64,000 nt of DNA. It comes from Ochrobactrum sp. RH2CCR150. Lineage in GTDB: Bacteria; Pseudomonadota; Alphaproteobacteria; Rhizobiales; Rhizobiaceae. Below, in pieces: positions 8,378-17,418 of the stretch. A program made the position numbers and the translations under genes. Position 1 is the stretch's first letter, and every line of letters begins with the position of its first letter. The notes beneath the pieces were generated by a model. The model had not been told where the DNA came from. It did no database searches and worked only from the letters and a program-made list of their open reading frames with translations. Location of the stretch: contig JACGXE010000008.1 in NCBI GenBank assembly GCA_014138095.1, positions 62,001 to 126,000 of the forward strand, written 5' to 3'.

Positions 8378-9436
8378 ATGAGTGACTTTAGGGAAACGAG
8401 AACACGTCTGGATGAGGGACGCGATTATGACCCCTATCGCCTGAGCAGCCCGCGTATTGTTATATTATCCATGGTGATTTTCCTCATCATCGTTGCCTTT
8501 CTGGCAGCGGTTCTGATGCGGCAGATCCATACATTCTTCGTCACCAATCCCGGCCTCAACGGCCTCATTTTCGGCGTCCTGCTGGTCGGCATATTGCTGG
8601 CGTTCGGGCAGGTTCTGCGCCTTTTGCCGGAAATCCGCTGGGTCAACTCCTTCCGCGATGGCGACCGCGACGGCACCACCCGACCGCCAGTTCTGCTTGC
8701 GCCGATGCGTGCGCTGATCGGGCGTCGCCAGTCCATGGCGCTAACGACCTCATCAATGCGATCGATCCTCGATTCCATCGCCACCCGCCTCGATGAAAGC
8801 CGCGACATCTCGCGCTATCTCATCGGGCTTCTTGTTTTTCTCGGCCTGCTTGGCACGTTCTGGGGCCTGCTGGAAACGGTTGGCTCCATCGGGCGCACCA
8901 TCCAGACACTGGACCCAAGCTCCGGCAGCACGGGTGATGTTCTGGATGCGCTGAAGGCCGGTTTGCAGGCGCCGCTGTCGGGCATGGGCACCGCCTTCTC
9001 GTCCTCGCTGTTCGGTCTGTCGGGTTCGCTCATTCTGGGCTTCCTCGACCTGCAGGCAGGTCGTGCGCAGAACCGCTTCTACACAGAGCTGGAAAACTGG
9101 CTTTCCTCCGTTACCGATCTTGGCTCCGATCCGAACGCTGAAAATGGCCAGACAGGCGAACTGCATGCTTTGGCCGACCGGCTGAAGACGCAAGGGAGCG
9201 ACGCCTCTACCCAGCGCACATCCGCAGCCCTTGCCAATCTGGCCGAGGGGATTCAGGGGCTGGTGAAAAGCATGCGCAGCGAACAACAGATCATGCGCGA
9301 CTGGGTGGAAAAGCAGGCCGATGAGCAAAAGGCCATTCGCCAGACGCTCGACCGGCTTTCCAAGGCGATTGGCACGCCATCCCATGACCGCAAATCTGAC
9401 CGTACTGATTCTCATCCAAGCGACAAGGCGGAGTAA
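8378..9436 (+). CDS. MotA/TolQ/ExbB-family proton channel protein
   Basis: This 352-residue inner-membrane protein has two hydrophobic segments near residues 28-50 and 60-80, then a third long one (DISRYLIGLLVFLGLLGTFWGLL, near 140-165) and a fourth near 205-228, typical of the MotA/ExbB fold. The C-terminal third (from about 245) is polar and helical. It ends 5 bp before the OmpA/MotB-like partner, so the two probably form a proton-driven stator complex linking the inner membrane to peptidoglycan. It is not a flagellar mot gene by context. Confidence 0.88.
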   Translation: MSDFRETRTRLDEGRDYDPYRLSSPRIVILSMVIFLIIVAFLAAVLMRQIHTFFVTNPGLNGLIFGVLLVGILLAFGQVLRLLPEIRWVNSFRDGDRDGTTRPPVLLAPMRALIGRRQSMALTTSSMRSILDSIATRLDESRDISRYLIGLLVFLGLLGTFWGLLETVGSIGRTIQTLDPSSGSTGDVLDALKAGLQAPLSGMGTAFSSSLFGLSGSLILGFLDLQAGRAQNRFYTELENWLSSVTDLGSDPNAENGQTGELHALADRLKTQGSDASTQRTSAALANLAEGIQGLVKSMRSEQQIMRDWVEKQADEQKAIRQTLDRLSKAIGTPSHDRKSDRTDSHPSDKAE

Positions 9437-9441
9437 GCCCC

Positions 9442-10473
9442 ATGGCTCTTGCCCGCAACCGCCGCCAGCAACGGCATGTCGACTACTGGCCCGGCTTCGT
9501 CGATGCGCTGACCACGCTGCTTCTCGCGATCATGTTTCTGCTCACGGTCTTCGTGCTTGCGCAGTTTCTGCTCAGTCGTGAGGTGAACAACAAGGACAGC
9601 GTGCTGGCCCGCCTCAACAGCCAGATTCAGGAGCTGACGCAGCTTCTGTCGCTGGAGAAGAGCAATTCGCAGGACATGCAGGACACCATCGCCAATCTGC
9701 AAGCCTCGCTGTCCAACGTGGAGAGCGAACGCTCCCGCCTGCAAACGCTGCTGAGCGAAGGCAGTGGTGCTGGGGCAGCCGCTGAAAAGCGCGCCGGCGA
9801 ACTGTCTGATAGTCTTGATGCGGAAAAGCAGGTCAGCGCCCGGGCGCTTAGTCAGGTGGAGCTGCTGAACCAGCAGATTTCCGCCCTGCGTCGACAGATT
9901 GCAGCACTGGAAGACGCGCTCAACGCATCGGAAAGCCGTGACCGCGAATCGAACGCCAAAATTGCCGATCTCGGCAAGCGCCTCAATGTGGCGCTGGCCC
10001 AGCGTGTGCAAGAACTGAACCGCTATCGCTCCGACTTCTTCGGAAGACTGCGTGAAATTCTCTCCGACAAGGATAATATCCGCATTGTCGGCGACCGTTT
10101 CGTCTTTCAGTCGGAAGTGCTGTTCCCGACCGGATCGTCGGATATCAATCCGGCTGGCGAAGTGGAGATGAAGAAGCTCGCCGACGCCGTTATCGAGCTG
10201 AACAAGGAAATCCCGGACGATATCAACTGGGTACTGCGTGTGGACGGCCATACCGACAATGTGCCGCTCGCCGGTACCGGACGCTTCCGCGACAACTGGG
10301 AGCTTTCCTCGGCCCGCGCAACGTCAGTCGTCAAATTCCTGATCGCCAATGGCGTTCCAGCAAACCGCCTCGTTGCGGCAGGCTTCGGCGAGTACCAGCC
10401 GCTGGAAGCTTCGGATGCTCCAGACGCACGCGCCCGAAACCGTCGTATCGAGCTGAAACTAACCGAGAGATAA
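9442..10473 (+). CDS. OmpA/MotB-domain peptidoglycan-binding protein
   Basis: The 343-residue product has one N-terminal membrane anchor (VDALTTLLLAIMFLLTVFVLAQ), a long coiled coil (about residues 45-190) and a C-terminal OmpA domain. The OmpA domain includes RVDGHTDNVPLAGTGRF, NWELSSARA and ARNRRIELKLTER, the peptidoglycan-binding signature. It is the stator partner of the preceding ExbB/MotA-like protein. ZorAB of Zorya defence has the same pairing, but no ZorC, ZorD or ZorE follows, so a housekeeping envelope role is more likely. Confidence 0.9.
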   Translation: MALARNRRQQRHVDYWPGFVDALTTLLLAIMFLLTVFVLAQFLLSREVNNKDSVLARLNSQIQELTQLLSLEKSNSQDMQDTIANLQASLSNVESERSRLQTLLSEGSGAGAAAEKRAGELSDSLDAEKQVSARALSQVELLNQQISALRRQIAALEDALNASESRDRESNAKIADLGKRLNVALAQRVQELNRYRSDFFGRLREILSDKDNIRIVGDRFVFQSEVLFPTGSSDINPAGEVEMKKLADAVIELNKEIPDDINWVLRVDGHTDNVPLAGTGRFRDNWELSSARATSVVKFLIANGVPANRLVAAGFGEYQPLEASDAPDARARNRRIELKLTER

Positions 10474-10475
10474 AG

Positions 10476-10499
10476 AAAGGGCGCAGAAGCGCCCTTTTT
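10476..10499. terminator. Bidirectional terminator between the OmpA-like gene and the ABC exporter
   Basis: The stem AAAGGGCGC/GCGCCCTTT is followed by T residues on the plus strand and by TTTCTTT on the minus strand. It serves the two convergent genes. Confidence 0.85.
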
Positions 10500-10518
10500 C
10501 TCTAATTCGTTGGATTGC

Positions 10519-12336
10519 TTAATACACCCCTGCCCCGGCCTCGAATTGCAGCTTGGCCAGACGCGCATAGATGCCGCCACGCTCCACAAGGCTTTGATGG
10601 GTGCCTTCTTCGACGATCCGGCCCTTATCGAGCACGAGAATGCGGTCTGCTTTCAGAACCGTTGCAAGACGGTGCGCAACCACCAGCGTGGTGCGGCCCT
10701 GCATGAGACCATCAAGCGCCTTCTGCACCAGCATTTCGCTTTCCGCATCGAGCGCCGAGGTGGCCTCGTCCAGCAGCAGGATCGGCGCAGCACGCAGGAT
10801 GGCGCGGGCAATGGCAATGCGCTGGCGCTGGCCGCCAGACAATGTCACGCCGCGTTCACCGACTTCGGTGTCATAGCCATGGGCGAGCGCCATGATAAAA
10901 TCATGCGCCAGTGCTGCCTTGGCCGCAGCCTCGATTTCCGCGTCGATTGCACCCGGTCTGCCGAAGCCGATATTGTCCCGGATCGAGGTGGCAAAGATCG
11001 CCACGTCCTGCGGGACCATCGCCACGCGCCCGCGCACGGCCGCCGGATCGGCTTCCGGCAAAGCAACGCCGTCCATCAGCACCTTGCCGGACTGCGGATC
11101 GTAATAACGCATCACCAGCGAGAACACTGTGCTCTTTCCCGCACCTGACGGACCGACAATGGCAACCGTTTCGCCGGGCTTGACGGCAAAGCTCACGCCA
11201 TTCAGCGATGGCGCATCGGGGCGCGTCGGATAGGAGAAATAAACGTCATCGAAGACGATCTCGCCACGCGCCGGCTCCGGCAACGCCACCGGATAGCGGG
11301 GAGCGGAAATGTCGGGATCTTCGTCAAGAATTTCGGCAAGGCGCTCTGTGGCTCCGGCAGCCTGCGCCAGTTCGCCGCCGACCTCCGACAGGGCTCCAAA
11401 AGCGCTGGCCGCGAAGACGGCATAGAGCACGAACTGACCGAGCGTGCCGGGCGATATGGTGCCGGACAGCACATCGCGCGAGCCGAACCACAGCACCGCA
11501 ACAACGCTGGAGAAGATCAGGAAGATGGCGAAGGCTGTCAGCACCGCGCGCGCCTTGATGGACGAGCGCGCCGCCAGATAGGCATTTTCCACCGCACGGG
11601 CAAAACGCCCAACCACCATATTTTCATTGGTGAAGGCCTGCAAGGTGCGCATCGCGCCAATCTGCTCGCTGGCATAGGCATTGGCATTGGCGAGCATGTC
11701 CTGCGTCAAACGCGAACGACGACGCACAGAGCGCCCAAAAGCAATCAGCGGCACGACAATCACGGGAATCGCTGCAATCACCAGCACGGACAGTTTCGGG
11801 CTGGTGACAACCATCATGGCCAGCGCGCCGACGCCAAGAATGACATTGCGCAGCGCCACCGATGCGGTCGCGCCCACCACCGATTTGATCTGGGTTGTAT
11901 CAGCGGAAAGCCGCGACACGATTTCACCGGACTGCGAGCGGTCGAAGAATTCCGGCGAGAGCGCCGTCACATGCGCGAAGACCGCATTGCGCAGATCGGC
12001 CACGACCCGCTCACCCAGCGAGATCACGAAGAAATAGCGCAGCCCCGACGCAACCGCGAGAACCAGCGCCAGCAGCACCAGCATTCCGAAATAATTGTTC
12101 ACGAAAACGGCGTTGGCACCGGTGAAGCCGTGGTCGATCATGCGGCGCAGTGCGACAGGCACCGCAAGCGTCGTAACGGCAGCCAGAACCAGCGAAAAAA
12201 GAGCGCCAATCACCAGCCGCTTGTAGCGGGCGACGAACGGAACCATTCGCCGGAGAGGCTTGAGGGAACGGCGCTTGCGCGCCTCATCTGCATTCAATTC
12301 CGGATTCACACCAGTTGGATTATTATGATCGGCCAT
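10519..12336 (-). CDS. ABC exporter, fused permease and ATPase (MsbA/HlyB type)
   Basis: The 605-residue half-transporter has an N-terminal six-helix exporter domain (about residues 35-340) and a C-terminal ATPase. The ATPase has Walker A GPSGAGKST, the signature LSGGQRQRIAIARA, Walker B ILLLDEATSALD and the switch His in VVAHRL. Such proteins export lipids, peptides or drugs as homodimers; the substrate cannot be told from the sequence. The ATG at 12336 is chosen over farther upstream ATGs because the upstream extension looks non-coding. It is monocistronic. Confidence 0.9.
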   Translation of the reverse strand: MADHNNPTGVNPELNADEARKRRSLKPLRRMVPFVARYKRLVIGALFSLVLAAVTTLAVPVALRRMIDHGFTGANAVFVNNYFGMLVLLALVLAVASGLRYFFVISLGERVVADLRNAVFAHVTALSPEFFDRSQSGEIVSRLSADTTQIKSVVGATASVALRNVILGVGALAMMVVTSPKLSVLVIAAIPVIVVPLIAFGRSVRRRSRLTQDMLANANAYASEQIGAMRTLQAFTNENMVVGRFARAVENAYLAARSSIKARAVLTAFAIFLIFSSVVAVLWFGSRDVLSGTISPGTLGQFVLYAVFAASAFGALSEVGGELAQAAGATERLAEILDEDPDISAPRYPVALPEPARGEIVFDDVYFSYPTRPDAPSLNGVSFAVKPGETVAIVGPSGAGKSTVFSLVMRYYDPQSGKVLMDGVALPEADPAAVRGRVAMVPQDVAIFATSIRDNIGFGRPGAIDAEIEAAAKAALAHDFIMALAHGYDTEVGERGVTLSGGQRQRIAIARAILRAAPILLLDEATSALDAESEMLVQKALDGLMQGRTTLVVAHRLATVLKADRILVLDKGRIVEEGTHQSLVERGGIYARLAKLQFEAGAGVY

Positions 12337-12518
12337 TCTTGAGATTGTGCCCTTGTTATTGCCGTGCGCCTGATGTATAGGCTCGGCAACCCTTTTGGAA
12401 GCCATCACCTGCGTGTGATGGGTCTTCATAAATGCCATTGGGCGAAAGTGCCGCAGTTTGGACATTCAGGCTGCGCTTTTCTTCCAGACTTTCAGGCCAG
12501 ACTATCAGGATTGAGAAG

Positions 12519-12740
12519 ATGAAAGCCAATATCCATCCCGACTACCACACCATCAAGGTCGTGATGACCGATGGCACCGAATACCAGACCCGTTCGACCT
12601 GGGGCAAAGAAGGCGATACGATGAACCTCGATATCGACCCGACCACCCATCCGGCCTGGACTGGCGGTTCGCAGACCCTGCTCGATCGCGGCGGTCGCGT
12701 TACGAAGTTCAAGAACCGTTTCGGCAACCTCGGCATCTAA
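12519..12740 (+). CDS. rpmE: 50S ribosomal protein L31, zinc-free form
   Basis: This is a 73-residue ribosomal protein L31 ([48 protein letters not shown]). It has no cysteine at all, so it lacks the zinc-binding Cys set of the C+ form. The ATG at 12519 follows GAGAAG. It faces the ABC exporter divergently and ends at a strong terminator. Confidence 0.95.
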   Translation: MKANIHPDYHTIKVVMTDGTEYQTRSTWGKEGDTMNLDIDPTTHPAWTGGSQTLLDRGGRVTKFKNRFGNLGI

Positions 12741-12757
12741 TACCGGGTTACCTATTC

Positions 12758-12786
12758 AAAAAACCCCGCTTCGGCGGGGTTTTTTA
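12758..12786 (+). terminator. Rho-independent terminator of rpmE
   Basis: The stem AACCCCGC/GCGGGGTT with a TTCG loop is followed by five T residues, 20 bp after the stop codon. Confidence 0.92.
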
Positions 12787-12814
12787 TTGCCTGCACTTTG
12801 CCGGACGCAGGCAT

Positions 12815-12856
12815 AAAAAAACTCCCGGACAAACTTGGGTTTTGGCCGGGAGTTTC
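12815..12856 (-). terminator. Rho-independent terminator of yebC
   Basis: On the minus strand AAACTCCCGG pairs with CCGGGAGTTT across a loop of about 17 nt and is followed by more T residues, 23 bp after the yebC stop codon. Confidence 0.85.
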
Positions 12857-12878
12857 GAAAATCCGTGAGCGTTGAAAA

Positions 12879-13625
12879 TCAGGCGCTCAGCTTTTCCATC
12901 ACTTCGTCGCTGACTTCGAAGTTGGTGTAGACGTTCTGAACGTCGTCGTCGTCTTCAAGCGTGTTGAGAAGCTTGAGAACCGAGCGGGCCTTTTCTTCGT
13001 CCAGCTCCGTATTGGTCTGCGGCTTCCAGATCGTCTTGATCGATTCGGCTTCGCCAAGGGCTGCTTCAAGAGCCTTCGACACTTCGCCTATATCTTCGAA
13101 AGCGCAGATGATGACGTGCTCTTCTTCGCCCGACTGGACGTCATCGGCGCCAGCTTCAATAGCCGCTTCCATGACCTTGTCGGCATCGCCGACCGAAGAC
13201 TTGTAAACGATTTCGCCAACGCGATCGAACATGAAAGCTGCAGAGCCGGTTTCGCCCAGAGCGCCGCCCGACTTGGTGAAAGCTGCACGCACATTGGATG
13301 CGGTACGGTTGCGGTTGTCGGTCAGCGCTTCAACGATGACCATCACACCACCCGGGCCGCGGCCCTCGTAACGCACTTCATCATAGTTTTCGCCGTCGTT
13401 GCCCGCAGCCTTCTTGATGGCGCGCTCGATGTTGTCCTTGGGCATCGACTGCGCCTTGGCGTTCTGGATCGCCAGACGCAGGCGCGGGTTCATCAATGGG
13501 TCAGGCAGACCCTGCTTGGCGGCGACGGTAATTTCGCGTCCGAGCTTGGAAAACATTTTCGACCGCACGGCGTCCTGACGGCCCTTGCGATGCATGATGT
13601 TCTTAAACTGTGAATGGCCAGCCAT
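12879..13625 (-). CDS. yebC: YebC/PmpR-family regulator (TACO1 family)
   Basis: YebC-family proteins bind nucleic acid or ribosomes; some act as transcription regulators and some help translate proline-rich stretches. The 248-residue product starts [21 protein letters not shown] and contains [20 protein letters not shown] and [19 protein letters not shown], all hallmarks of the family. In many Alphaproteobacteria this gene is beside ruvCAB; here it is about 11 kb away. Confidence 0.95.
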   Translation of the reverse strand: MAGHSQFKNIMHRKGRQDAVRSKMFSKLGREITVAAKQGLPDPLMNPRLRLAIQNAKAQSMPKDNIERAIKKAAGNDGENYDEVRYEGRGPGGVMVIVEALTDNRNRTASNVRAAFTKSGGALGETGSAAFMFDRVGEIVYKSSVGDADKVMEAAIEAGADDVQSGEEEHVIICAFEDIGEVSKALEAALGEAESIKTIWKPQTNTELDEEKARSVLKLLNTLEDDDDVQNVYTNFEVSDEVMEKLSA

Positions 13626-13868
13626 GGCACCCCTGTTCTGTTCTAATCGACGCGCACGGAAGAGCGTTACGCATGAACAGACAATCTCACGCAGAGAGTA
13701 TCACGCAGGCGGGGCCGCAAGTCCGGCCACAATGCTTTCCGTGCAGAATGGCGGCGTTATAAGGAATTGAGCCCCATTCGTCCAGCAAAAGCGCGGATCG
13801 ACGCCCGTACCTGTCAAAAAATTCAATAGTGCTCGACCGGGGGGACAAAGCAGCTTATCGATAAAATC

Positions 13869-14561
13869 ATGAATCAACGCCCGCAAGACCCGTCCCCGAA
13901 GGCCCCCAACGAGACCATCGCTGCCCGCATCAGCCGTGTTCTGGCCGACCGTATCATCGAAGGGGAAATCGAGCCGGGCACCAAATTGCGGCAGGATCAC
14001 ATCGCCGAAGAGTTCCAGACCAGCCATGTGCCGGTGCGTGAGGCTTTTCGGCGGCTGGAAGCGCAAGGGCTTGCCGTTTCGGAGCCGCGCCGGGGCGTGC
14101 GGGTCGCGTCGTTCGATATCAGCGAGATTCGCGAAGTGGCAGAAATGCGCGCAGCGCTTGAAGTGCTGGCCTTGCGGCACGCGGCCCCGCACATCACCCG
14201 CGCCACACTCGACGCTGCGGAACGCGCCACGCTCGACGGCGACAAGTCACGGGATGTGCGTAGCTGGGAAGACGCCAACCGGCGCTTTCACCGGCTCATT
14301 CTGGAACCGTGCCGGATGCCGCGCCTGCTCGCCGCCATTGACGACCTGCACGCGGCCAGCGCGCGGTTTCTGTTTGCGACCTGGCGGTCGGAATGGGAAG
14401 CGCGCACAGATCACGATCACCGGGCGATTCTCGATGCCCTGCGCAAGAACGACATTGATCACGCCGCAGCCATTCTCGCCCGCCACGTGCAATGGATCGG
14501 GCACCGCCCTGTCAGAACGGCTTCCGGCAAGGTGCGCGATTCTTTTGCAATCGTAGGTTAG
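13869..14561 (+). CDS. GntR-family transcriptional regulator with FCD domain
   Basis: The 230-residue product has an N-terminal winged helix (about residues 18-85; GTKLRQDHIAEEFQTSHVPVREAFRRLEAQG) followed by an all-helical FCD ligand-binding domain (about 90-215). It includes the metal/ligand-pocket type segments NRRFHRLILEPC and DHDHRAILDALRKND. Such regulators respond to organic acids or amino acid derivatives; the ligand is unknown. It is divergent from yebC and overlaps the end of the ymdB-like gene by 4 bp tail to tail. Confidence 0.9.
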   Translation: MNQRPQDPSPKAPNETIAARISRVLADRIIEGEIEPGTKLRQDHIAEEFQTSHVPVREAFRRLEAQGLAVSEPRRGVRVASFDISEIREVAEMRAALEVLALRHAAPHITRATLDAAERATLDGDKSRDVRSWEDANRRFHRLILEPCRMPRLLAAIDDLHAASARFLFATWRSEWEARTDHDHRAILDALRKNDIDHAAAILARHVQWIGHRPVRTASGKVRDSFAIVG

Positions 14562-15382
14562 CGCCAGAATTCGGGAATGGTTTCTTCCAGACGTGCGCCT
14601 ATGCGCAAAGGGGCCGCCTTTTCGGCAAGGCCGGTGCGGTCGGATATCTCGATACCCACGCCGCAGACAGTTGCTGGACCATTGGCCGCCTCGAAACGTC
14701 CCTTCGGCACCTTGGACAGAAAACGGTTCAGCGGCTCTTCCTTGTCCATGCCGAGCGAAGAATCGTAATCGCCGCACATGCCAGCATCTGACATGTAGGC
14801 TGTGCCGTTGCGCAGGATCTGGCAATCGGCGGTCGGCACGTGCGTATGCGTTCCGACGACCGCACTTGCGCGGCCATCGACGAAATGGCCGAAGCACTGC
14901 TTCTCGCTGGTTGCTTCCGCATGGAAATCGAAGAATACGGCATCCGCCTGCTCGCCCAACGGACAGGCTTCGAGGATCTTCTCCGCCGCGATGAACGGAT
15001 CATCCAGATCGGGATGCATGAAGACGCGCCCCATGACATTGGACACGAGCACGCGAGCGCCGTTCTTGGCGATGTAGAGCCCCTCGCCCTTGCCTGCCGT
15101 TCCTTTCGGAAAATTGGCTGGACGCAGGAAGCGATCCTCGCGCCTGGAGAAATCAAGCGCCTCGCGCTGGTCCCAGACGTGATTGCCCGTGGTCACGACA
15201 TCCGCGCCAGCGCGGATCGTTTCATGGAAAATCTCTTCGGTAATGCCAAAACCGCCCGCGGCGTTCTCACCGTTGACGATCACGAAGTCCAGCTTCAGAT
15301 CGGAAATCAGCCCCGGCAGCTTTTCATAAACTGCCGTGCGCCCCGACCGGCCCACCATGTCACCAAGAAAAAGCAATCTCAT
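14558..15382 (-). CDS. YmdB-family metallophosphoesterase (TIGR00282)
   Basis: The 274-residue protein has the dinuclear metallophosphoesterase motifs in order: FLGDMVGRSG, NGENAAGG, TTGNHVWDQ, FDFHAEATSEK and VGTHTHVPTADC. The family member YmdB in Bacillus hydrolyses cyclic nucleotides and affects RNA turnover; the substrate here is unproven. It lies 10 bp after fthC on the same strand and is probably cotranscribed with it. Confidence 0.92.
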   Translation of the reverse strand: MRLLFLGDMVGRSGRTAVYEKLPGLISDLKLDFVIVNGENAAGGFGITEEIFHETIRAGADVVTTGNHVWDQREALDFSRREDRFLRPANFPKGTAGKGEGLYIAKNGARVLVSNVMGRVFMHPDLDDPFIAAEKILEACPLGEQADAVFFDFHAEATSEKQCFGHFVDGRASAVVGTHTHVPTADCQILRNGTAYMSDAGMCGDYDSSLGMDKEEPLNRFLSKVPKGRFEAANGPATVCGVGIEISDRTGLAEKAAPLRIGARLEETIPEFWR

Positions 15383-15392
15383 GAGATGAGCC

Positions 15393-15992
15393 TTATAAGC
15401 CTGCGCCCAGCGAACGCAAGCCGCTCTCCGTCAGTATCTGATTGAGCGCGATATCGTGCGGCTCATCGGGCACACGCTCCACTTCCTGACAGTCATAGGC
15501 CATACCGATAAGCAGCGGCTGCAAGTCGCGCTCGGCAAATCGCGCCAGCGCGCGATCATAATGTCCAGCACCATAACCAAGGCGATGCCCGCGCCGGTCA
15601 AAACCGGCAAGCGGCATCAGCATGATGACCGGATCGACCAGCGGCGCCCGTGCATCGGGGCCCATGGTGCCAAAACCTGTCTGCACAAGCTGCGCATCGG
15701 GCAGAAACTCGCGAAAGGCAATCGTTTCCTTGTCCAGCACCACCGGCAGGCATAGCCTTGCACCCTTGCCGCGCAAGACAGACAGAAGCGGGCGTGGATC
15801 GATTTCAGAACGGATCGGCCAATAGCCCGCCACCAGCGTTCCCTTGGGAATGACCAGCGCCTCTTCACCGTGTTTCGCGGCAGAAAGCGACGCTTCATAC
15901 TGGAAGCGCGGATCCAGCGCATCGCGACGGGCCAGCACAGCACGCCGCAGCGCCTGCTTTTCCTGACTGCCTTCCGGTTTCGTTGCTGCCAT
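15393..15992 (-). CDS. fthC: 5-formyltetrahydrofolate cyclo-ligase
   Basis: The enzyme converts 5-formyl-THF to 5,10-methenyl-THF with ATP. The 199-residue product has the N-terminal basic helix (KQALRRAVLARRDAL), the central GYWPIRSEIDPRPLL and the ATP/folate-binding signature FDRRGHRLGYGAGHYDRAL. The ATG at 15992 gives the usual start. In many bacteria 6S RNA lies directly upstream of this gene; here an SRPBCC gene intervenes. Confidence 0.93.
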   Translation of the reverse strand: MAATKPEGSQEKQALRRAVLARRDALDPRFQYEASLSAAKHGEEALVIPKGTLVAGYWPIRSEIDPRPLLSVLRGKGARLCLPVVLDKETIAFREFLPDAQLVQTGFGTMGPDARAPLVDPVIMLMPLAGFDRRGHRLGYGAGHYDRALARFAERDLQPLLIGMAYDCQEVERVPDEPHDIALNQILTESGLRSLGAGL

Positions 15993-16066
15993 CCCCAAAA
16001 CCTCTCCGCTTGCATAATCCGACTATAACAGTGGAACCGCAATGAGACGATCCGTCAAGTGATGGA

Positions 16067-17065
16067 TCAGACAGCCTCCGCAATCCGCTCCGACCGGTCG
16101 CGAATGACCTTCAGCACCACGCCATGAAAATCGTTGAGGAACACCTTGCCCCAGAGGTCGCAATAGAAGTCGATCGGCGTGGCAATGCGATAATGCGTGG
16201 TCAGTGTCAGGCGAGTGCGACCATCCGGCAGAGGTTCCAGCCGATAATCACCATTGGCCAGTTGCAGATAGCTGCTATTCACCTTGATATGCGCTTCGAC
16301 GGCAGAGGGAATGGAGCCTGGCGCGAAACGGAAATCCCACGCCAGCAGGCGATTTTCTTCCCACTGCGTCACGATCTCCTGAAAGTTCACCCCGCGCGTC
16401 CACTGCAACTGACGCACAGCGCCAACGCCAACGCCAACGCCTTCAATACGCGCATCGACCGGCTGCGGGACCCCCAGAACACCGTGACTAAACGTCCATG
16501 ACAGTTCATCGGCGCGCACATTACGAATTTCGACGGTCTGCTTCCACACCACTTCCGGCGGTGCGGCAATGTCGATCACGGTCGTGACCGACCCGTCATG
16601 CGGGGCATAGGAAAACTGAAGCTCTGCCGGAAAGACGGCCAGCGGCAGGGCGATCACCAGCATCGTTGAGCGGCGCGAGCGCAGCTTGCGGATGATCCAC
16701 AAGGTCAATGTCGAGCCGAGTGTCGAGAACACCACAAAGAAGGGGGCCGCCATGGCGACGCAGATGCCCGCTTCATGGAACAGCACCATGCTGACAACAA
16801 CCAGCCCGCCGATGATGGCCCAGCCCATGCGGACATGCCGCCACAGGTCTTTCTCGGCGCGCGGGTCCGCCAGACTGGACGCAAGGCTCGCCACCGCCAT
16901 CGGCAACAGCATGAGACCGGCAAAGAACGGCATCGCGTCGTCGGCCACGCCGGACCAGATCAGCATGTACAAAATCAGCCCATAGATGAAAGCCACCGGC
17001 ACGGCGACCGACAGTCTTTCAAAGGGGCGTGGTGTATGGGGAGGTGTAGCTTGGGGAGATTCCAT
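16067..17065 (-). CDS. Membrane protein with C-terminal SRPBCC (START-like) domain
   Basis: The 332-residue product has about five hydrophobic helices in residues 20-150 (for example VPVAFIYGLILYMLIW and GWAIIGGLVVVSMVLF). A soluble SRPBCC-type domain follows from about 165 (TVIDIAAPPEVVWKQTVEI ... GRTRLTLTTHYRI). SRPBCC domains bind hydrophobic ligands; no ligand is known here. The start could be ATG at 17065 or GTG at 17071. It sits between 6S RNA and fthC, breaking a common gene order. Confidence 0.75.
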   Translation of the reverse strand: MESPQATPPHTPRPFERLSVAVPVAFIYGLILYMLIWSGVADDAMPFFAGLMLLPMAVASLASSLADPRAEKDLWRHVRMGWAIIGGLVVVSMVLFHEAGICVAMAAPFFVVFSTLGSTLTLWIIRKLRSRRSTMLVIALPLAVFPAELQFSYAPHDGSVTTVIDIAAPPEVVWKQTVEIRNVRADELSWTFSHGVLGVPQPVDARIEGVGVGVGAVRQLQWTRGVNFQEIVTQWEENRLLAWDFRFAPGSIPSAVEAHIKVNSSYLQLANGDYRLEPLPDGRTRLTLTTHYRIATPIDFYCDLWGKVFLNDFHGVVLKVIRDRSERIAEAV

Positions 17066-17184
17066 CAGCACATGCGAATAATTTAACGTTATCGCATGTT
17101 TACGGGTAATGCCCAGAGCAGATCAAGCCTTGGGGACTTAATTTGCATTAGCATTGCAAGATGAAAGGAAAGCGGCGACCACGA

Positions 17185-17345
17185 CAACCGATGGTAGTGA
17201 TTGATCCCGGGAACCTACAAAGTAGGTGGGCACCATATGCGAAAGCCCGCAAGCCTTCACAGGGACAGTTCCCTTAGAGATCAATAAGGCCCCGGGGATG
17301 CTGTTACACCTGTCGGGAAGCGCAGTACGCCGCTGATCAATATAG
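17185..17345 (-). ncRNA. ssrS: 6S RNA (ssrS)
   Basis: 6S RNA binds housekeeping RNA polymerase holoenzyme by imitating an open promoter. The minus-strand sequence between zapA and the SRPBCC/fthC genes folds as a long imperfect hairpin. TTGATCAGCGGCG at its 5' side can pair imperfectly with segments near 17200, and there are GC-rich arms (CCCCGGGGCC; AGGGAACTGTCCCT; CCTACTTTGTAGG). The position after zapA is the conserved alphaproteobacterial location. Ends are approximate and the family call rests on synteny plus structure. Confidence 0.75.
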
Positions 17346-17418
17346 TCGCTCACAATGGGCTGCGCCAGTGGTCGGCAAGCTTTCGCCACGAATTCTTTTC
17401 AGAAAATTCAGAAGGGTC

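Noticed and set aside
8378-10473. Zorya-type defence system (ZorA/ZorB)
   Set aside because: The domain pairing fits but no ZorC, ZorD or ZorE gene follows; neighbours are suhB and an ABC exporter.
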